Origin: Actinomycetota bacterium
GTDB taxonomy: Bacteria; Actinomycetota; UBA4738
Direction: 5' to 3'
NCBI GenBank assembly: GCA_005885015.1
Contig: VAYG01000061.1
Span: forward strand, 1 to 11,284
DNA: 11,284 bases
Shown: positions 7,487 to 11,284 of the stretch, in pieces
How positions within the stretch are numbered: position 1 is the first letter of the stretch
Layout: every line of letters starts with the position of its first letter
The notes under the pieces: generated by a model
The model's input: the letters and a program-made list of their open reading frames with translations, nothing else
Database searches by the model: none
Told to the model about the DNA's origin: nothing
Made by a program: the position numbers and the translations under genes

Positions 7487-7985
7487 GGACTTCTTCCGGC
7501 CGCCGCCACGGCCCCCACGGGAGCGCAGGCCCAACGGTGGCCTGGGACGAATCGACCGGTCCTTCAGCCGTGCCGACATTGGCCGCCATTGTACCCGCGG
7601 GACCGACACTCGCTCCCTCGATCTCGGCCCGAGCCAGGGCCCTGACCGTGCGATCCGGGCCCAGGAAGACCAGGTCGACGGACACCTGGACCTCGACGGT
7701 GGCATCGCCCCCTTGTGGATCGCACCGACACGCCAGGAGCGTGGCGCCGTTTCGGGTGGCGTACTCCGAGGCGGCTTCCTCCGGGGTCTCCCCGGACGGA
7801 CGAGCGATCTGCTGGGCAGCGGCCAGCGCGGCGGCGTCGGCCGCCGTCTGGGCCCGGGCCCGAGCCTGGAGAACGCGGAGGAGATCCACCGCGATGACGA
7901 CCAGGACCCCGCACAGGAACAGGATCGCGGCGGCGATGACGGTGACCGATCCCCGTTCACCCCTGCTCCGGTGGCGCCGGGTCAT
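7224..7985 (-). CDS. TadE-like minor pseudopilin (Rv3654c-like), over-long 3' end
   Basis: The start is certain: ATG at 7985 overlaps the TadE stop as ATGA, implying translational coupling. The N-terminus is a basic leader, RGERGSVTV, then one hydrophobic helix (about 14-34) and an Ala-rich helix (QTAADAAALAAAQ, about 46-58). This is the pattern of the small TadE-like proteins that close actinobacterial Tad clusters. Unlike pilins and TadE, residue +5 after the leader Gly is Ile, not Glu. Recognisable protein ends near residue 124 (ALARAEIE). The frame then stays open to 253 residues with an Arg/Gly/Pro-rich tail that overlaps the DUF5318 gene by about 260 bases from residue 167 on. Family members are usually near 80-140 residues. 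The real end may therefore be earlier, through a frameshift or sequence error. One neighbouring frame has a stop at 7564-7566, which would give about 140 residues. Confidence 0.72.
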   Translation of the reverse strand: MTRRHRSRGERGSVTVIAAAILFLCGVLVVIAVDLLRVLQARARAQTAADAAALAAAQQIARPSGETPEEAASEYATRNGATLLACRCDPQGGDATVEVQVSVDLVFLGPDRTVRALARAEIEGASVGPAGTMAANVGTAEGPVDSSQATVGPALPWGPWRRPEEVHGRGGLHAGQAGPAARLPPGCPLAVRDMRRPPRAASGRSLPGSRREPALSGLPQVRAPPARLRLRGRSSREQRAGLRGGGRAGLGRS

Positions 7986-8389
7986 CCCGTCTCCTGACGC
8001 ATGACGGCTGTGGCCGACAGGCCCACCGAATCCGGGAAGAGCCACGTCACCAGGGGCACCACGATGGCGTCGTCGTAGTCGACGGTGACGGTGACGGGTG
8101 ATCCAGCACCGCCCTCCCTGGCGATGCTGACCTCGACCCGGGTGGGATCCAGCGTCGCCCCGGCATCGATCGCCGCCTGACGGACTCGATCGTCGTCGAG
8201 AGTGACGGCCGCCTCCCGGGCCCCGGCCCGAGCTGCCTCCGTAACCACCAGCTGATCCTTCACCAGCAGCCCGACCTGGACGATCGCCAGCGACATGACG
8301 AGGACCAGGGGGAGGACGAGGACGAACTCGACTGCCGCCGATCCTCGCTCCCCCTGCCTCGTCTCGCGTGCACCCTTGCGTCGGTCCAC
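7982..8389 (-). CDS. TadE-family minor pseudopilin
   Basis: This is a 135-residue single-helix protein of the Tad/Flp machine. The short basic leader ends in GERG, and the next residues are SAAVEF, so the predicted prepilin cleavage G16/S17 is followed by Glu at +5 (E21). This is the type IV pilin-like signature. The hydrophobic helix spans about 20-43 (VLVLPLVLVMSLAIVQVGLL), and the rest is a small extracytoplasmic beta-rich domain. TadE proteins are thought to act as minor pilins or assembly factors. A GTG at 8389 is taken as the start because it falls 8 bases after the pilin stop and gives a normal leader. Extending further upstream would run into the pilin gene in another frame. Its TGA overlaps the next ATG (ATGA). 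From memory it corresponds in position to Rv3655c. Confidence 0.9.
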   Translation of the reverse strand: MDRRKGARETRQGERGSAAVEFVLVLPLVLVMSLAIVQVGLLVKDQLVVTEAARAGAREAAVTLDDDRVRQAAIDAGATLDPTRVEVSIAREGGAGSPVTVTVDYDDAIVVPLVTWLFPDSVGLSATAVMRQETG

Positions 8390-8397
8390 CGCGGAGC

Positions 8398-8640
8398 TCA
8401 GAAGCTGCTCGTCAAGTCGTCGATGACCTTGTCGAAGAAAGCCGGCAGCTTGCCGCTGGACTGGGCCCAGGCGATCAGCACCAGGGCCACCGCCGCCGCG
8501 GCCAGGATGACCAGCGCATACTCGGCGGTGGTCTGTCCTCTCTCCTCCCACAGTCGCCCCGCGGCGCGAGAGATCCGTGTCCGCAGGGCCCTCGCGCCTT
8601 CGAGAATCGAGGCTACGATCCGAACGTTCAGCCGAAGCAT
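8398..8640 (-). CDS. Flp-type pilin, DUF4244 family (likely major pilin)
   Basis: This is an 80-residue prepilin. A 35-residue basic leader ends in WEERG, and the mature part begins QTTAEYALVILAAAAVALVL. It has Glu at +5 (E40) and a neighbouring Tyr, which are hallmarks of Flp pilins cleaved by a TadV/CpaA-type prepilin peptidase. The predicted mature protein is only 45 residues: one helix plus a short tail (SSGKLPAFFDKVIDDLTSSF) ending in an aromatic residue. From memory, this matches DUF4244 proteins such as Rv3656c, which sit between TadC and TadE. The ATG at 8640 is fixed by an excellent Shine-Dalgarno site. The open frame extends upstream to about 8949, but that part overlaps the TadC gene and is not credible protein. 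The site strength suggests a higher translation rate than its neighbours, as expected for a structural subunit. Confidence 0.92.
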   Translation of the reverse strand: MLRLNVRIVASILEGARALRTRISRAAGRLWEERGQTTAEYALVILAAAAVALVLIAWAQSSGKLPAFFDKVIDDLTSSF

Positions 8641-8644
8641 CACG

Positions 8645-8655
8645 TCACCTCCTTT
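8645..8655 (-). promoter_or_regulatory. Perfect extended Shine-Dalgarno site of the pilin gene
   Basis: On the minus strand the bases read AAAGGAGGTGA, an 11-base match to the usual anti-Shine-Dalgarno tail of 16S rRNA. The AGGAGG core lies 8 bases from the ATG at 8640. It sits in the 26-base gap after the TadC stop and is far stronger than any other ribosome site in this window. It decides the pilin start. Confidence 0.9.
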
Positions 8656-8666
8656 CCTTCGTGCCG

Positions 8667-9518
8667 TCAGTGGAGCGATCTGATGGTGGCGAGCACCACC
8701 GGCCCCACCGTGAGGAGGAGGAAGGCGGGAAGGATCAGGAAGATCAGCGGGATCAGCATCTTGATGGGGGCCTTGCGCGCAGCCTCCTCGGCCCGGGCCC
8801 GACGCTCCCGGCGAAGGTCCTCGGCCACTCTTCGCAAACTGGATCCGAGGACGGTGCCGAGATGCTGGGAGCGACTCAACGCCGATGCCAATCCTCGAAG
8901 CGCCGGAACATCGCATCGCGCGGCGAGGCGCTCCACCGCCCCGAGCCACGGAACGCCGAGCTCGACTTCGCGGATGGCCGACCGGAGTTCCTCCCCGAGC
9001 GGCCCTCGAAGAACCTCAGCCGTCCGGCGGAGCGCCACGGGCGGGCTCAGCCCGGCCTCGGTGGTGACCACCAGCAGCTCGACGAGGTCCGGCATACCCG
9101 CGGCGATCCGGTCTTGCCGACGCCTGGCCGTCCGTCCGAGCACGATTTCCAGCCCCCGAATCGCGCCGAAGGACGCCACGGGCGCCAGAGCGAGCGCCGG
9201 AGCGAACAGGAACGCGGCCATCACCGACCCGAGTACGGCGAGGGCGGCCGCTGCGACGGCCAAGCCGGTGGCCGCCTGCAACGTGAGCGGATCGCCGCAT
9301 AGCTCCAAGCGGCGCCGCGGCAGGTCGGGACGAACCAGGCGGCGAGCCCAGACCATATCGCCGAGCGCGCACAGGGCTCGCGGTACCCCAGTCCTCACTC
9401 GAGCGGTCCCACCCAGCCCGGCCGCTAAAACGGCCAACGGTTCCAGGCTCGCTCGGAGCCACGAAAGGGCTAAGAAGAGCGCCGTGCCTCCAGTCAGGGA
9501 GATGACCCAGCCCGCCAT
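8667..9518 (-). CDS. tadC: TadC-like platform protein (type II secretion system F domain)
   Basis: This is a 283-residue inner-membrane protein that, with TadB, forms the platform on which the ATPase drives pilin insertion. Helices are seen at about 3-20, 80-97, 100-120 and 252-277. The T2SSF domain (about 138-265) holds GMPDLVELLVVTTEAGLSPP, GPLGEELRSAIREVELGVPW and SRSQHLGTVLGSSLRRVAEDLR, the family's conserved cytoplasmic helical bundle, followed by RRERRARAEEAARKAPIKML before the last two membrane passes. Its length and position after TadB fit TadC. The ATG at 9518 follows the TadB stop by 6 bases, with GAGG about 11 bases upstream inside TadB, so coupling is likely. From memory it corresponds in position to Rv3657c. 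Confidence 0.9.
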   Translation of the reverse strand: MAGWVISLTGGTALFLALSWLRASLEPLAVLAAGLGGTARVRTGVPRALCALGDMVWARRLVRPDLPRRRLELCGDPLTLQAATGLAVAAAALAVLGSVMAAFLFAPALALAPVASFGAIRGLEIVLGRTARRRQDRIAAGMPDLVELLVVTTEAGLSPPVALRRTAEVLRGPLGEELRSAIREVELGVPWLGAVERLAARCDVPALRGLASALSRSQHLGTVLGSSLRRVAEDLRRERRARAEEAARKAPIKMLIPLIFLILPAFLLLTVGPVVLATIRSLH

Positions 9519-9524
9519 CGACGG

Positions 9525-10388
9525 TCACACCTCGATCCGGAGCAGACGGCGGATCCACAGATAGGCGAGCCCTTCCAGGCTGAGCCCGGTCCCGATCATC
9601 GCGACGCCCGCCACCGACCGATAGACCGGCCCCAGCTGGGAGTGCGAGCTTGCGGCCAGGACGAGGAAGAAAGCGATCGGCAGGGTCCCCAAGATGAGCC
9701 CCGAGATGCGACCCTGAGTGCTGGCCGCCCGGAGCTCCCTCCGAACGGCGACCCTGTGTCGGATCGTCCCCGCCACCTCATCCAGCGCACCTGCAACGTC
9801 GCCGCCGCTTCGCGCATGGATGCTCATGACGAGGCAGAAGAGGTGGGCATCATCGGTGCCCACCTCGGCCCCGAGGCTCTCCAGCGCGGCTTCGAACGGG
9901 ATGCCGAGCCTTCGCTCCTCCAGGAATCGCTCGAGGGCTTCGCCCAAGGGCCCGGAGAGCTCCCGCCTGGCGAACTCGAGCGACTGGCCCACGGACAGCC
10001 CGCTACGAAGGGCCAGACATGCAGTCTCCGAGAGCTGTCCCAGCTCCCTCTCCATGAGCTCGGCCCTCCCTCGCTCCTTGCGGCGGGCCATGATCCGGGG
10101 GACGGCGACTGCGGCCAGGCCGGCCACCACCAAGCCGGCCGGGCCGGCCAGCACCCACGAGATCAGGGCGGCGGGACAAGCGATCGCCATCGACGCGGAG
10201 ATGCGGCGAGCGCGGGGCGAGCGCAGGATGCCGGGGGGCGGCCGACGTTCGGCGAGGTTCGACTGCGTCAACCCATGGGCTCGTCGCTCCCAGCGAGCCC
10301 GGCGCCACGACCGGTCCGCCGCGACCAATGCCCCAACCCCCGCGATGGCGGGCGCGAGCGCCGGAATCCAGGACCCTTCCCCGCCCAC
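9525..10388 (-). CDS. tadB: TadB-like platform protein (type II secretion system F domain)
   Basis: This is a 287-residue inner-membrane protein, partner of TadC in the pilus or secretion platform and the likely contact for the CpaF ATPase. Hydrophobic segments lie at about 6-24, 65-100 (two passes), 229-246 and 258-278. The T2SSF domain (about 113-245) includes ELGQLSETACLALRSGLSVG, SGPLGEALERFLEERRLGIP, CLVMSIHARSGGDVAGALDE and RRELRAASTQGRISG, the last being the usual lead-in to the C-terminal helices. The start is GTG at 10388, 3 bases after the CpaF stop, with GGAG suitably spaced in the end of cpaF. That tight spacing implies one transcript. It corresponds in position to the mycobacterial Rv3658c-type gene. 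Confidence 0.9.
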   Translation of the reverse strand: MGGEGSWIPALAPAIAGVGALVAADRSWRRARWERRAHGLTQSNLAERRPPPGILRSPRARRISASMAIACPAALISWVLAGPAGLVVAGLAAVAVPRIMARRKERGRAELMERELGQLSETACLALRSGLSVGQSLEFARRELSGPLGEALERFLEERRLGIPFEAALESLGAEVGTDDAHLFCLVMSIHARSGGDVAGALDEVAGTIRHRVAVRRELRAASTQGRISGLILGTLPIAFFLVLAASSHSQLGPVYRSVAGVAMIGTGLSLEGLAYLWIRRLLRIEV

Positions 10389-10391
10389 GAC

Positions 10392-11284
10392 TCACTCCAG
10401 CAGGCTGCCGAAGCGGCGGGCATTGCCGGGCCAGCCGGTGACGAGCCGTTCGGGTTCATCCGGATCACCAGGACGCCCGTCGAACTGCCCATCGGGTCGC
10501 AGGGTGAAGATCCGCGGGTCCACTCGCTCGTCCCGCTCGGCCAGCATCCGAAGGACCGAGGGCATGGTCCCGGTCGCTTCGAATCCCGGCTGGGGAGAGC
10601 GGCGCCAGGCGAAGATGTCTTCGAGAACCACGGAGCCGCCTCGGAGTCCTTCCACAGCCGAGATCCTCGCCACCACCCTGTTCCCATCCGGCATCCGGGT
10701 CATGTGGACGATCAGGTCCAGGGCACCGGCGATCTGCTCCCTCACGTGAGAGGCAGGAAGCTCGACGCCCGACATGAGGGCCATGGTCTCGAGGCGGGAG
10801 ACGAGGTCACGCGGCGAGTTCGCATGGGCGGTGGACAGCGATCCCTCGTGTCCCGTGTTCATGGCCTGGAGCATGTCCAGGGCCTCGCCCCCCCGGACCT
10901 CCCCGACGATGATCCTGTCCGGCCGCATCCGCAGCGCGTTTCGAACCAGCGCTCGGACTGTGACCTCTCCCGCTCCCTCCACGTTGGGCGGGCGGGCTTC
11001 CAACGAGATGACGTGCGGCTGAGGGAGCCGGAGCTCCGCGGCGTCCTCGATGGTGATGAGCCGCTCGTCCGGGGGCACGAAAGACGAGAGAGCGCCCAGG
11101 AGCGACGTCTTGCCGGCACCCGTTCCTCCCGAGACGATCACGTTGGCCTTTGCGCGAACGCAGGCGCCGAGGAACTCCATCATCGGGGCGGTCAGGGACC
11201 CGATATCGACCAGATCGCGGGGAGTGAACGGCCGGAGGCTGAACTTGCGGATGGTCACAACCGGACCGCAGAGCGAAAGGGGCG
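10392..11284 (-). CDS. cpaF: CpaF/TadA secretion ATPase, C-terminal part (cut by window edge)
   Basis: This is the hexameric VirB11/PilT-type ATPase that powers pilin assembly at the cytoplasmic face. The visible part begins LPLSLCGPVVTIRKFS and has no stop upstream, so the gene continues past 11284. About 297 residues are visible, and perhaps 50-100 are missing compared with usual CpaF proteins. Counting from the GTG at 11258, motifs are Walker A GGTGAGKTS (44-52), the Asp box ITIEDAAEL (68-76), Walker B RPDRIIVGEVRGGEA with E120, and the His box SLSTAHANS (140-148). All catalytic elements are intact. That GTG is not a true start, because family-like sequence continues in front of it. The gene leads the Tad genes seen here and abuts tadB with 3 bases between. 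A CpaE/TadZ-like gene often precedes it in actinobacteria, beyond this edge. Confidence 0.95.
   Translation of the reverse strand, partial: PLSLCGPVVTIRKFSLRPFTPRDLVDIGSLTAPMMEFLGACVRAKANVIVSGGTGAGKTSLLGALSSFVPPDERLITIEDAAELRLPQPHVISLEARPPNVEGAGEVTVRALVRNALRMRPDRIIVGEVRGGEALDMLQAMNTGHEGSLSTAHANSPRDLVSRLETMALMSGVELPASHVREQIAGALDLIVHMTRMPDGNRVVARISAVEGLRGGSVVLEDIFAWRRSPQPGFEATGTMPSVLRMLAERDERVDPRIFTLRPDGQFDGRPGDPDEPERLVTGWPGNARRFGSLLE

Noticed and set aside
8390..8551. Extended N-terminus for TadE
   Set aside because: It overlaps the pilin gene in another frame and would bury the pilin-like leader far from the N-terminus.
8641..8949. Extended N-terminus for the pilin
   Set aside because: It lies inside TadC in another frame, and the strong Shine-Dalgarno site points to the ATG at 8640.
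8368..9564. A 398-codon plus-strand frame opposite TadC and the pilin
   Set aside because: The translation is Arg/Ser/Ala-rich low complexity. The opposite strand carries well-supported pilus genes.

Overview
The window comes from a very GC-rich bacterium and reads as Actinomycetota. The evidence is an actinobacterial-type Tad/Flp locus in the order CpaF, TadB, TadC, DUF4244-type pilin, TadE and TadE-like protein, plus a DUF5318-type protein directly upstream of a class A penicillin-binding protein. From memory, the first order matches the Rv3659c to Rv3654c cluster of Mycobacterium tuberculosis, and the second matches Rv0049-ponA1. The species cannot be named from the sequence. It could be a mycelial actinomycete or a deeper lineage.

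Layout from left to right. (1) Positions 1-179 may hold the 3' end of a plus-strand membrane protein cut by the window edge. (2) Positions 76-1749, minus strand, encode a polytopic membrane protein that looks like a GT-C-type glycosyltransferase. (3) Positions 1910-4817, plus strand, encode a two-component system: a NarL/FixJ-type response regulator followed by a membrane-bound PAS/HisKA_3 histidine kinase. (4) Positions 4858-11284, all minus strand, hold eight tightly packed genes. In transcription order these are CpaF/TadA ATPase (cut by the right edge), TadB, TadC, Flp-type pilin, TadE, TadE-like protein, DUF5318 protein and bifunctional penicillin-binding protein PBP1A. The kinase and the PBP converge with only 40 bases between their stop codons.

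How the genes work together. CpaF is the hexameric ATPase and TadB/TadC are the inner-membrane platform of a type IVc pilus or secretion machine. The DUF4244 protein is the likely major pilin, and TadE and the TadE-like protein are likely minor pseudopilins. DUF5318 and PBP1A follow on the same strand. PBP1A polymerises and cross-links peptidoglycan, so here the pilus genes run straight into a cell-wall synthesis pair. No prepilin peptidase and no TadZ/CpaE-like protein are present in the window, and they may lie beyond the right edge.

There is no gene-free stretch over 300 bases, and I saw no tRNA, rRNA, CRISPR array, transposase or prophage feature. Most of the content is recognisable. The unusual points are the pilus-PBP junction, the long same-strand overlap of the TadE-like and DUF5318 frames, and a textbook-perfect Shine-Dalgarno site in front of the pilin gene.
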